This document shows, in pieces, positions 54,268 through 62,641 of a DNA stretch of 64,000 bases. The stretch comes from Desulfonatronum thioautotrophicum (GTDB taxonomy: Bacteria > Desulfobacterota > Desulfovibrionia > Desulfovibrionales > Desulfonatronaceae). The notes below the pieces were generated by a model that made no database searches, was not told the DNA's origin, and worked only from the letters and a program-made list of their open reading frames with translations. The stretch is from positions 382,888 to 446,887 of the forward strand of contig NZ_KN882168.1 of NCBI RefSeq assembly GCF_000934745.1, read 5' to 3'. Numbering within the stretch: position 1 is the stretch's first letter; every line of letters begins with the position of its first letter. The position numbers and the translations under genes were made by a program.

Positions 54268-55407
54268 TCATTCTCGATCCCTATCGACACCAGGACCGCT
54301 GCCGGGAATCGGCAACAACAGGGAAAAGACCGTCCCTTGCCCCGGAGTACTGCGCGCTTCGATGGTTCCGCCGAGATCTTCCACGATGTTCCTGCAGATC
54401 GGCAGCCCCAGTCCGGTCCCCTTGCCGGCCTTCTTGGTGGAAAAAAACGGATTGAAACATTGCTCTAGCTGTTCCGGGGTCATTCCGTGACCGGTATCCT
54501 CCACGGAGACACGCACGTGGTTGCCCTCCAATACGGTGCGCAGGGTCAACTGACCTCCATCTTCCATGGCATCCCCGGCGTTGTTCAACAGGTTCAGGAA
54601 AACCTGCTGGACCAGGTCCGGATCGAGCTTCAGCTTTGGCAACTGTGCATATTCCTTGCTGATCTTAATCCCTGAAAGAGAGAATTCCTTTTCCTTCATC
54701 CCGGAGACCACGCCGTCCAGAAGCTGATTCAGGTCGCTCTCCTGGAGCATAGGTTCCGTCCTGCGCACAAAACTGAGCACCTTGTGGGTAATACCCCTGG
54801 CCCGCCTGACCGCCTTGTCGATCTCGTCCAGCTCCTTGCGGATGGACTCCGGCGAGGCGTCCAAGCCCAGACTCGGATCCAGCATGTCCCGGATCACTCC
54901 GGACTGGGAATCAATGATGGCCAGAGGGTTGTTGATCTCATGCACCACCTCCCCGGCGATCTGGCCCACGGAGACGACCTTTTGGGCGTGATACAGCTGC
55001 TGCTTGAGCGCCTTGACCTGCTCGTCCATGACGGCGCTGTCGTTGCCGGCGGGCTCGGCAGCAGTGTGGGGAGCGGGTTGCGACGCAAGGACGTCAAGCA
55101 GGCGCTGTGAACGGGCGAGGATGATCAGGGCAATGCCGACAAAGGCGGCGGACAGGAGGAACAGCAGGGAGGGGAAGCGAAGAAGGTCGGAAACGGGAAT
55201 GGAGGACAGGATAGCCGGGAGAAAGGCCCCCAAGGCGAGACACAAAAACACGAAACAGGTCCTGAAGGCTGTCTTCAGGCCAATGGGCACGTGTTCCAGG
55301 GCCGTTGAACGGACCGACTCGTTGGGAGCGTTCATGGAGTGCGCCCCTCGGCGTTCGTCATGCCGGGGCGCGGCTTTGGTCCGGCTTTCCGGTGTCTGCA
55401 TTTTCAT
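54268..55407 (-). CDS. Membrane histidine kinase (HK3)
   Basis: 379 residues from ATG at 55407 (GAGGGAA upstream). Two adjacent membrane helices (46-66 and 78-98) with almost no extracytoplasmic loop, so sensing is within the membrane or cytoplasm. His[22 protein letters not shown], His 156; HATPase: NLLNNAGDA, DTGHGM, GTGLGLPICRN. It lies 65 bases upstream of the REC-SLC13 gene and is the natural kinase for its receiver. Confidence 0.93.
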   Translation of the reverse strand: MKMQTPESRTKAAPRHDERRGAHSMNAPNESVRSTALEHVPIGLKTAFRTCFVFLCLALGAFLPAILSSIPVSDLLRFPSLLFLLSAAFVGIALIILARSQRLLDVLASQPAPHTAAEPAGNDSAVMDEQVKALKQQLYHAQKVVSVGQIAGEVVHEINNPLAIIDSQSGVIRDMLDPSLGLDASPESIRKELDEIDKAVRRARGITHKVLSFVRRTEPMLQESDLNQLLDGVVSGMKEKEFSLSGIKISKEYAQLPKLKLDPDLVQQVFLNLLNNAGDAMEDGGQLTLRTVLEGNHVRVSVEDTGHGMTPEQLEQCFNPFFSTKKAGKGTGLGLPICRNIVEDLGGTIEARSTPGQGTVFSLLLPIPGSGPGVDRDRE

Positions 55408-55471
55408 TTCCCTCAAGAGCGTTCTCTGGACAAAGCCAGGACATTTCGGTTTCGTCTCCAAGTATGGCGAC

Positions 55472-55500
55472 CTTAAAATTGATTGTGCAAAAAATGTCAA
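55472..55500 (-). promoter_or_regulatory. Possible sigma-70 promoter of HK3
   Basis: On the minus strand TTGACA (55495-55500) with a 17-base spacer and a weak -10 TTTAAG (55472-55477). The same DNA reads TTTTTTGCAC, so a sigma-54 reading was considered, but the GG of the -24 box is missing. Confidence 0.3.
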
Positions 55501-55627
55501 GCTGAAGCGTTTCGAAACACTTCGAAACGAAAACATTGTGAAACAAAAAAGGGACGCGATGTGGGGGATGGTTCAGACAGGTCGTCGCGTTGGCATGGTG
55601 TTCCAAGGAACATTCAGAAAATCGTGC

Positions 55628-55757
55628 GGTGTAGGGGCAGGCCCTGCGCCTGCCCTTTGCTCGTATCAACATGGAGGCACGGTTGATCGTTTGTTCGTCG
55701 TTCCTCCTCGTTGCCTCGCCTGCCCAGGGCGGCCGCGAGGGCCGCCCCTACATCTGA
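55628..55757. repeat. 'gtaggggc...cctcgttgcctcgcc' element, copy 2
   Basis: Same block order as 22568-22705, here ending gagggccgcccctac, so the two ends (gtaggggc/gcccctac) form terminal inverted repeats. Confidence 0.75.
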
Positions 55758-55832
55758 TAATCGGCCCCTCAAAATGAACCCTCCCCGAGCAGGAACAGCA
55801 TTTCCCGGCCCAGAAATTTCCAGGGCAGCAAG

Positions 55833-55868
55833 AAAAAGCCGGATGCAAGACAATTGCTTGCACCCGGC
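55833..55868 (-). terminator. Intrinsic terminator after RR5
   Basis: On the minus strand gccgggtgcaag, loop, cttgcatccggc and TTTTTCTT. It lies about 40 bases beyond the RR5 stop. Confidence 0.9.
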
Positions 55869-55905
55869 TTGGTTCCGTTTCCGGAAACTTGGGATGACCG
55901 GCAAT

Positions 55906-56280
55906 TCACTGGGTCAGGGACCGGTGCGCCGCCTCGATCTTGCCGAGGAGTTCCTCGATGTCGCAGGGCTTGAGGATGTAGTCGAAGGCACCGAGCTTCA
56001 TGCCCTCAATGGAGGAGTCCACGGACGCGTGTCCGGTCAGCATGATCACCGCCAGTTCCGGACGGATCTTTTTCAGCTCCGTAAGTGTCTCCAGCCCGTT
56101 CAATCCGGGCATTTTCACATCCAGAACCACGATGTCAAAGGGCGTCTGCTTGACGGACTCGATGGCCTCCAGGCCGCTACCCACGGCCGTCACGTCTTGG
56201 CCTCTCTCCGCCAGACGCTTGGACACGGTGGTGCGAAAGCGGGTTTCATCATCCACCAACAGTATTTTCGGCTTGCTCAT
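55906..56280 (-). CDS. Single-domain response regulator (RR5)
   Basis: 124 residues from ATG at 56280 (GGAGG upstream). Receiver: ILLVDDETRFRTTVSKRL, IVVLDVKMPGLNG, MLTGHASVDSSIEGMKLGAF, YILKPCDIEELL. It stops right after the receiver and lacks the RSRLD tail. It is divergent from HK4; the 308-base gap should hold both promoters. Confidence 0.94.
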   Translation of the reverse strand: MSKPKILLVDDETRFRTTVSKRLAERGQDVTAVGSGLEAIESVKQTPFDIVVLDVKMPGLNGLETLTELKKIRPELAVIMLTGHASVDSSIEGMKLGAFDYILKPCDIEELLGKIEAAHRSLTQ

Positions 56281-56588
56281 ACATCCTCCAACAGGCACAT
56301 TGTTCAGGATATCGTCGGTCGAAAACAAACAATTGGAAGCCTGTGAACGTCTTTACTCTTCAGCGGCTCTCCTTCGTGACTGATCTTCATTAGCCGCAAG
56401 CCGCCGTTTTTGTCCACAGCCATGACACCCTAAATACGATCAGACCCTGTTACATTTCCTCCGTATCTTCATTTCTCCTCGGGATTTTTTGAACTTGCTT
56501 GAACTCATCCCGTCCCGGGTGTATGCGACGATTTGCGAAAAAAAACGGACGGGAAAAACCCCGACACTTGCCCAGGAGCCAATCGATC
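56281..56588. other. Divergent regulatory region between RR5 and HK4
   Basis: Promoters for both genes are expected. I looked for a -24/-12 pair and found none with correct spacing. Nothing else was recognised. Confidence 0.5.
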
Positions 56589-57593
56589 ATGGATACCGAG
56601 CCTAAAATCTCCGCCAAAAAAACCATTTTTTACGTCATGCTCCTCCTGGCCCTGCTTCCGTACCTGGGAGTGATGGGCGCATTCTGGTTCATCCTCAACG
56701 AGACAGCCGCCACACCGCCCTCCGGGGCGCTGCAGCTCGGCCTGCTGACCCTGATCGTCCTCGGCATGGCCTGCATCGGCACGGCCGCCTTTCTCCTGTA
56801 CAAGGCCCTGGACAACGGCGCCCTGTCCCAACCCATGCCCAAGATGAACGAGCAGTTCATCGAGGCCGGGAAAATGGCCTCCATCGGGGAACTGGCCGCG
56901 GGCATCGCGCATGAGATCAACAACCCCGTGGCGATCATGGTCGAGGAAGCCGGATGGATGAACGATCTTCTGGAAGAGGACGAAGCCCTATTGAATTCTC
57001 CCAACCTGGCGGAATTCAAACGGGCCTTGGACCAGATCCGCACCCAGGGCGCCCGGTGCCGGGAAATCACCCACAAGATGCTGCGGTTTGCCCGCAAATC
57101 CGACCTGCGCATCCAGGAGGTGCCTCTCAACCCCCTGATCCAGGAAGTCGTGGCCCTTTCGGACAAGCGGGCCCGCTATTCGGGCTGCACGGTCATCCTG
57201 GAACTGGATCCCGACCTGCCCTCGGTGGCCGCCTCCGCCTCGGAAATGCAGCAGATTATCCTCAACCTGATCAACAACGCCCTGGACGCCATGGAGGAAA
57301 AAGGGGGCACGCTGACCATAACGACGCGCAGGACCGACGACATGGCCGAAATCGCCCTGGCGGACACCGGCGAGGGCATCCCCAAGGCCAATCTGACCCG
57401 CATCTTCGACCCCTTCTACACCACCAAGCCGGTGGGCAAGGGAACCGGGCTGGGCCTGTCCATCTGCTATACAATCATCAAGAACATGGGCGGGGACATC
57501 CTGGTTCAAAGCCAAGTGGACCACGGAACGACCTTCACCATCCGTCTACCCATCGGCCAACCTGAGTCTACGACACCGCCAACCGTTCCATGA
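56589..57593 (+). CDS. Membrane histidine kinase (HK4)
   Basis: 334 residues from ATG at 56589. Two membrane helices (13-35 and 49-71) joined by a short loop. His[22 protein letters not shown], His 108; HATPase: [26 protein letters not shown]. It strongly resembles HK1 in the catalytic part but has no periplasmic sensor. It begins the plus-strand half of the island; the next gene, RR6, starts after 555 bases. Confidence 0.93.
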   Translation: MDTEPKISAKKTIFYVMLLLALLPYLGVMGAFWFILNETAATPPSGALQLGLLTLIVLGMACIGTAAFLLYKALDNGALSQPMPKMNEQFIEAGKMASIGELAAGIAHEINNPVAIMVEEAGWMNDLLEEDEALLNSPNLAEFKRALDQIRTQGARCREITHKMLRFARKSDLRIQEVPLNPLIQEVVALSDKRARYSGCTVILELDPDLPSVAASASEMQQIILNLINNALDAMEEKGGTLTITTRRTDDMAEIALADTGEGIPKANLTRIFDPFYTTKPVGKGTGLGLSICYTIIKNMGGDILVQSQVDHGTTFTIRLPIGQPESTTPPTVP

Positions 57594-57784
57594 CGGTTCA
57601 GGTTTTTTCGCGAGTGTGACGCAATCCATCGCCCACTACCGAAAAACTGCCATCCGTCCGTTGGCCAGGACTTCTTCAGCCATTGACCCAAAACCCATTG
57701 CCCGTTCATACTCACGAGCCTACGCTGCATATCATAATACCATGAACCAGACCCGGCATATTGTCGATCACCGTCACCTTTTTT

Positions 57785-57808
57785 ATCGAAATCAAAATCG
57801 CGATCGAA
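57785..57808. repeat. atcgaaatcg-type satellite, copy 4
   Basis: atcgaaatcaaaatcgcgat followed by cgaa. Confidence 0.55.
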
Positions 57809-58068
57809 TATAGATCGACAACACCAAGAATACTGAAGTTTCACGGTTTTCGAGAAATCATGGCCGATGGGTAGGGCGTTTAGAAGTATTTTTTTGCCGT
57901 TTGCTTTGGTGGAAAAAAATGAGGGCAACCGGCATGAAAAATCATGGGTGAAAACTTTCAGGGTAGTGCCCGTCGGAACATGAAAAACATCAACCAATTT
58001 CGGTCACCTGAAAAAACCGTGAAACTTCAGCAAGAATAATGACGGCATCACAAAATGAAGCACTGTAT

Positions 58069-58100
58069 TTTTTTGTTCCGATTTCGATACCGATTTCGAT
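58069..58100. repeat. atcgaaatcg-type satellite, copy 5 (reverse orientation)
   Basis: ccgatttcgataccgatttc followed by gatttgg, immediately before the RR6 ribosome site region. Confidence 0.55.
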
Positions 58101-58148
58101 TTGGACTTTGGTGAGAAAAGAATTGTCCTGAACCACCGGAGGTTCCCC

Positions 58149-58583
58149 ATGGCACTGGCAAACGTACTGCTCGTCGATGACGAGGTCCCTTTCGTGGAAA
58201 CCATGGTCAAGCGCCTGTCCCGTCGCGACCTGCACGTCCTCACGGCCCACGGCGGCCAGGAGGCCCTGGATCTGCTGGACCGGACGCCCAATGTGGATGT
58301 GGTCGTGCTGGATGTGAAAATGCCCGGCATGGACGGCATCGAGACCCTCAAACAGATCAAGAACCATTTCCCCCTGGTGGAGGTGATCATGCTCACCGGC
58401 CACGGAACCGTGGAATCAGCCATCGACGGCATGAAGCTTGGCGCCTTCGACTTTCTGATGAAACCCGCGGAGTTCGACAACCTCGTGGAAAAGGTGGCCC
58501 AGGCGGAAAAGGTCAAGCGCGACCGGGAGGAAAAAATCCGCGAAGCCGAAGCCAAGGCGGTCTTTTACCGAATGGGAGCCTAG
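58149..58583 (+). CDS. Single-domain response regulator (RR6)
   Basis: 144 residues from ATG at 58149 (GGAGG upstream). Receiver: VLLVDDEVPFVETMVKRLSR, VVVLDVKMPGMDG, MLTGHGTVESAIDGMKLGAF, FLMKPAEFDNL. A charged helical tail (KRDREEKIREAEAKAVFYRM) follows, related in character to the RR1-RR3 tail but lacking RSRLD. First of three receivers in tandem ahead of the PEP-synthase-like gene. Confidence 0.94.
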   Translation: MALANVLLVDDEVPFVETMVKRLSRRDLHVLTAHGGQEALDLLDRTPNVDVVVLDVKMPGMDGIETLKQIKNHFPLVEVIMLTGHGTVESAIDGMKLGAFDFLMKPAEFDNLVEKVAQAEKVKRDREEKIREAEAKAVFYRMGA

Positions 58584-58586
58584 GCC

Positions 58587-58991
58587 ATGACCGCCACCGT
58601 CGAGACGACCAAACCCATCAGGCTGTTGCTGGTGGACGACGAACAGGGCTTTGTGGACATTCTGTCCAAGCGGTTGAAACGCCGCGACATCGACGTGACC
58701 AGCGTCCTTTCAGGAGCGGACGGGATTCAGGCCTTGCGGGGCAGTTCCTTCGACATCGCCTTGCTGGATCTGAAAATGGAAGGCATGGACGGTATTGCGG
58801 TGCTCAAGGTGTTCAAGGTCATGGCCCCGGAAATGCCTGTAATCATCCTCACGGGTCACGGCTCAGAGGAAGCAGCGCGGGATGGTCTGACTCTCGGCGC
58901 TGCAGACTACCTGATGAAGCCCTGCGACCTGGACGAACTGATCCGCAAAATCACCCATGCCCTGGCCGACTCCAGAAGGGCTGCCGGATGA
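58587..58991 (+). CDS. Single-domain response regulator (RR7)
   Basis: 134 residues. Receiver: RLLLVDDEQGFVDILSKRLK, IALLDLKMEGMDG, ILTGHGSEEAARDGLTLGAA, YLMKPCDLDEL; the usual Pro after the acceptor loop is Glu (LKMEGMDG). The stop overlaps the next start (ATGA). Three consecutive receivers suggest a chain or alternative outputs for one kinase such as HK4. Confidence 0.93.
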   Translation: MTATVETTKPIRLLLVDDEQGFVDILSKRLKRRDIDVTSVLSGADGIQALRGSSFDIALLDLKMEGMDGIAVLKVFKVMAPEMPVIILTGHGSEEAARDGLTLGAADYLMKPCDLDELIRKITHALADSRRAAG

Positions 58992-59365
58992 ACAGTGCTT
59001 CCGTGCTGGTGGTGGAGCACGACGATGAACTCCGCGACGCCTTGGTCAAACGGCTGTCCCGCCGCGGGATGACTGTTCGGGATGCCTATTCAGACCAGGA
59101 AGCCATGGCTGCGCTGCGGGATCAGCCTGCCGATGTAATCCTGTTGGATATGGAGCTGCCTGAACGCAATGGGCTGTTTACCCTGCGGGACATCAAGCAG
59201 GAATTCCCGAAAAGCATTGTGCTCCTGCTTGCCCAATATGCTACCCTGGAATCCGCCCTGGAGGGCATGCTGCTGGGGGCGACGGATTACCTGCTCAAAC
59301 CCTGCATGGCGGATGAAATCATGATCAGAATACAGGAAGCCCTGCATGACGCTTCCGCGGCCTGA
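58988..59365 (+). CDS. Single-domain response regulator with altered Thr site (RR8)
   Basis: 125 residues, starting inside the RR7 stop. Receiver: VLVVEHDDELRDALVKRLSR, VILLDMELPERNG with acceptor Asp present, YLLKPCMAD with Lys present. The conserved Thr/Ser is replaced (VLLLAQYAT where relatives have MLTGHAS), which would weaken phosphorylation-driven switching. It is followed after 36 bases by the PEP-synthase-like gene. Confidence 0.9.
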   Translation: MNSASVLVVEHDDELRDALVKRLSRRGMTVRDAYSDQEAMAALRDQPADVILLDMELPERNGLFTLRDIKQEFPKSIVLLLAQYATLESALEGMLLGATDYLLKPCMADEIMIRIQEALHDASAA

Positions 59366-59401
59366 TCCCAGCACCTGAGTGAACCACGACAACGAATTTC
59401 C

Positions 59402-61957
59402 ATGCCCAGCCATTTCGACACATTGCGCCGAACATTCATTTCGCTTTTCCGCTCCAAACCGGAAGTCAACGTCACAACGACACTTCCGGCGACCTTTCGC
59501 GCCTGGCGGACGCTGCTTTCCGCCCACAGCCGATTCCTCAACCTGGTTTTGTCCTCCCAAAAGGCTGCCCGAGGCGAAAAGTTCATCTCCATGGCCTTTA
59601 TCAGGGCCCAGGGAACGAGCATGTTCGTGGCCGTTTACGCCATGCTCCGACAACTCCAGTTCTTCAATGAGACCGACCGGGCCATCCTGGAGGCCCCGTT
59701 TCAACGCCTACGTGCCCATTTGAACCGGCTCCTCGCCGCGACTCCGGCGTCATCATGTGCGGAACTGGTCCTTCCCATGGACAAGGTCTGCGCTGCTCTG
59801 ACCTGCTCGGTAGGCACAAAAATGGCCTTCCTTGGAGAGATCCGCTCAAAAATTCCCGATGTTCGTGTACCCGACGGATTCGTGGTTACAGCGGCAGGCT
59901 TTCACCTATTCCTGGATCAGAGCGGTCTGCGCGGCGAAATCAATCGGCGACTTCAAGCCCTGGAAGTCCAGGATGTCGTGGACATGTTCCGGGTCAGCTC
60001 GGATTTGCAGATGCTGATCATCAATGCCCGACTGCCCGAGCAACTCGAAGAAGCCATCCTGTCCGCCTACCGCGCACTCGAATACCGGGCCGGACTTCGC
60101 GGCGTGCGCGTGGCCGTCCGCTCCAGTGCCGTGGGCGAGGATTCCATGGAAACCTCCTTTGCCGGGCAGTACCGGACCGAACTCAACGTCAGTGAAGACC
60201 TCCTGCTCATGGCCTACAAGGAAGTGGTGGCCAGCAAATATGCCTTGACCGCCATCAGCTACCGCCTCTCCCTGGGCCTCAAGGACGAAGATCTGCCCAT
60301 GTGCGTCGGGTGCATGGTCATGGAAGACGCCGCAGCGGGTGGGGCCATGTATACCCAGGATCCAACCTCCTCGGACACGAAAACTTTGTATGTGGATGCT
60401 GTACATGGCCTGAACAAAGCGGTGGCCGACGGCTACGTCAGTCCGGACCACTGGGAGGTCGCCAAGCATCCCGAACCGGTGATTCAGGCAACGACCATCC
60501 GTTCCAAGGACAAGAAGTTCGCCTGTTTTCTCTCCGAGGAAGGGGCGACGCTGATATCGGTCCCCACTGCCCAACGGCTTCGCCCCGCGCTGACGCCGGA
60601 GCAGGTGCTTTCCCTGTGCCGTGTGGGCATGGCTCTGGAACGTCACTTCCTGTGCCCCTTGGACATCCATTGGTCCATGTCCAAAGAAGGCGTCCTCTCC
60701 ATCCTCCAGGCCCGCCCCCTGAAAACAGTCGTCGCAAAGCACGCCACGCAGGAAACGCGCACTGTGGAAGTCGCGGAAACCCTGGCCAAAGGCGGACAAA
60801 CCGCCAGCCCCGGTATCGCTGGAGGCCCGGCCTACATCGTCCGCTCCAATATCGACATGTTTCAGTTCCCAGAAGGAGGAGTGCTCGTCGCCCGCGGCCC
60901 GAATCCCTCGTGGTCCGCGTTACTGCCCCGAGCCTCCGCGGTGGTCACGGAACATGGTGGCGGAATATTCGGCCACTTGGCGAACATTGCCCGGGAATTC
61001 GGCATCCCGGCCTTGTTTGACGTTCCGGAAGCCCTTTCCCGGATCCAGCCGGGCATGACCGTCCTGGTGGATGCATCCCGACAACTTGTCCAGCGTGTGG
61101 AGGGGCACATCCAAGAACCCCGCACCCTGCATCACTGGGGGACACTGGTGGGCTCCCCGGTGCACCAGGCTCTGACCGAGGTCCTGGACGTCGTGGCCCG
61201 CCCGAGTTCCGCCAACCCTCTCGTTCCCCGGCTGGACCCGGATAAACTGAGTTCGCTTACAGACATCGCCCAGGCCGCGAACCTCCTGGCCGCGGAGCAC
61301 CTGATCCAAGCGGTCACAACCAATCTGACTCCAAAGATTTTGGATGTTTCCCAGCCCATCGACTGGAGGATTCTGGATCTGGACGCCCCCGAGCCGCCAA
61401 CCACATCTTCGGCACGGCGGAGGCCACCCTTGCGGATTTCCGTTTCTGAACACTTTCTCCTAAAAGGCATATGGTCGGCCATCGCTCAATACCCCTGGAC
61501 GACTTTTGCCAAAACGCCCCGACGTACCTCCCTCGACAGACTTCTGGGGCGACTGGGATGCGGCAGTCGCCACGTTCCGGCATCACCCTGGCCGCGCCTG
61601 TTTCTCATCGCCGACAACCTTCTCCACCTCTATCTCCGCGTCAACGCGGGGCTTTTCATCATTCAAGCCCAGAGCGGCAAGACGCCCAGTGAACGTTGCG
61701 TGGTCCTCCACTGGCAATGGCCGCCCCGCCGTCGACCGAACAGGGATTGGCTTGAAAGCTTCAAGGACGCCATGGTCGGACATGGTTTCCACATCAACAC
61801 GCTCGAGGACGGGGTGTTTTCCTGGACCTCCGGCGACAACCACGAAGACATCGCCGCCAAGCTGGCCTTGGTCGGAAACATGGTCGGCAAGGCTATACAA
61901 TGGCGGACTAATCGCGATGTTCCAAAAATCGTCGAAAGCCGACACGCCCTTTTCTGA
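59402..61957 (+). CDS. PEP-synthase/PPDK-like protein lacking the PEP-binding barrel
   Basis: 851 residues. Residues 1-130 are of unknown type. Residues 140-445 are a PPDK_N ATP-grasp-like domain (VAVRSSAVGEDSMETSFAGQ near 237; DPTSSDTKTLYVDAVHGLNK; ILQARPL). Residues 465-565 form the swivelling phosphohistidine domain (ASPGIAGGPAYIV; EHGGGIFGHLANIAREFGIP with His 525). The rest, about 280 residues, is not the C-terminal TIM barrel and is unrecognised. His 423 replaces the usual Glu in PLDIEW. It may therefore phosphorylate something other than pyruvate. It is in line with RR6-RR8, CBS-C and transporter C. Confidence 0.88.
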   Translation: MPSHFDTLRRTFISLFRSKPEVNVTTTLPATFRAWRTLLSAHSRFLNLVLSSQKAARGEKFISMAFIRAQGTSMFVAVYAMLRQLQFFNETDRAILEAPFQRLRAHLNRLLAATPASSCAELVLPMDKVCAALTCSVGTKMAFLGEIRSKIPDVRVPDGFVVTAAGFHLFLDQSGLRGEINRRLQALEVQDVVDMFRVSSDLQMLIINARLPEQLEEAILSAYRALEYRAGLRGVRVAVRSSAVGEDSMETSFAGQYRTELNVSEDLLLMAYKEVVASKYALTAISYRLSLGLKDEDLPMCVGCMVMEDAAAGGAMYTQDPTSSDTKTLYVDAVHGLNKAVADGYVSPDHWEVAKHPEPVIQATTIRSKDKKFACFLSEEGATLISVPTAQRLRPALTPEQVLSLCRVGMALERHFLCPLDIHWSMSKEGVLSILQARPLKTVVAKHATQETRTVEVAETLAKGGQTASPGIAGGPAYIVRSNIDMFQFPEGGVLVARGPNPSWSALLPRASAVVTEHGGGIFGHLANIAREFGIPALFDVPEALSRIQPGMTVLVDASRQLVQRVEGHIQEPRTLHHWGTLVGSPVHQALTEVLDVVARPSSANPLVPRLDPDKLSSLTDIAQAANLLAAEHLIQAVTTNLTPKILDVSQPIDWRILDLDAPEPPTTSSARRRPPLRISVSEHFLLKGIWSAIAQYPWTTFAKTPRRTSLDRLLGRLGCGSRHVPASPWPRLFLIADNLLHLYLRVNAGLFIIQAQSGKTPSERCVVLHWQWPPRRRPNRDWLESFKDAMVGHGFHINTLEDGVFSWTSGDNHEDIAAKLALVGNMVGKAIQWRTNRDVPKIVESRHALF

Positions 61958-62005
61958 ATCCATCGGCGAGCCCCAGTCATGCCAAGCCTTTATGAGGAGA
62001 AAACC

Positions 62006-62581
62006 ATGCAAGAGATGACCATTCGCAACCTGATGAGACCGACGGAGGATTTTCCGCGCATCCCCATCCAGGCCACCTTCTCGGAGGCCATGGAAGCACT
62101 GCGCCGCGCCCAGGAAGCCTTTCTAGAGGGCAGGCAAAAGCAGCGCATTCTGCTGGTTGAGGACCCAAACGGCGTGGTGCTCGGAAAGCTGTCTCCCATG
62201 GATCTGGTCCGGGGGCTGGAGCCGAGGTACGACAAGATCGACAGCATCCAGGAGCAGATCCAATACGGCGTCCCCCACCTTTTCCAGTCCATGAAGGATG
62301 ATTTCCGGCTCTGGCATGAGCCCCTGGCGGACATGTGCCGCAAGGCACGGGAAATCAATATCGAAACTTTTCTGAACAAACCCGACCCGGATCACACCGT
62401 CGCCATTGACGACGAACTGGACAAAGCCTTTCATCTTTTCGTCACCACCCGACACGACTCCCTGTACGTCATGGATGGGGAACGGATCATCGGCCTGTTG
62501 CGCTTCTCGGATGTCTACAAGGCCATCTGCGAGGTGGCGACCTCCTGCGCATTGGACGATTCTCCTGCCTTGACGAGCTGA
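62006..62581 (+). CDS. CBS-pair protein (CBS-C)
   Basis: 191 residues from ATG at 62006, with TGAGGAG upstream; the ATG at 61979 is in frame but lacks a site. Collinear with CBS-A and CBS-B: TIRNLMRPTEDFPRIPIQAT, VVLGKLSPMDLVRGLEPRYD, insert LWHEPLADMCRKAREINIET, then RHDSLYVMDGERIIGLLRFS. It lies 60 bases upstream of transporter C. This is the third instance of the CBS-then-SLC13 gene order. Confidence 0.93.
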   Translation: MQEMTIRNLMRPTEDFPRIPIQATFSEAMEALRRAQEAFLEGRQKQRILLVEDPNGVVLGKLSPMDLVRGLEPRYDKIDSIQEQIQYGVPHLFQSMKDDFRLWHEPLADMCRKAREINIETFLNKPDPDHTVAIDDELDKAFHLFVTTRHDSLYVMDGERIIGLLRFSDVYKAICEVATSCALDDSPALTS

Positions 62582-62641
62582 TAACCTTTTCTGTTCACCA
62601 ACCCTCAACGGAATTTTAATACCCCTTAAGGAGGTCGAAGC

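Larger units (their letters stand above)
55408..55905. other. Intergenic region between HK3 and RR5
   Basis: It contains a possible HK3 promoter (55472-55500), a cluster of gaaac/gtttc half-sites (55505-55547: cgtttcgaaac, ttcgaaacg, attgtgaaacaaa), the second 'gtaggggc' element (55628-55757) and the RR5 terminator (55833-55868). No gene. Confidence 0.6.
57594..58148. other. Intergenic region between HK4 and RR6
   Basis: Two atcgaaatcg-type satellites in opposite orientations (57785-57808 and 58069-58100) could pair into a long hairpin. No gene or clear promoter was recognised. Confidence 0.5.

Noticed and set aside
55485-55502. CTTGACATTTTTTGCAC as a sigma-54 promoter of HK3
   Set aside because: The -24 GG is absent and the spacing is one base short; a sigma-70 reading fits slightly better.
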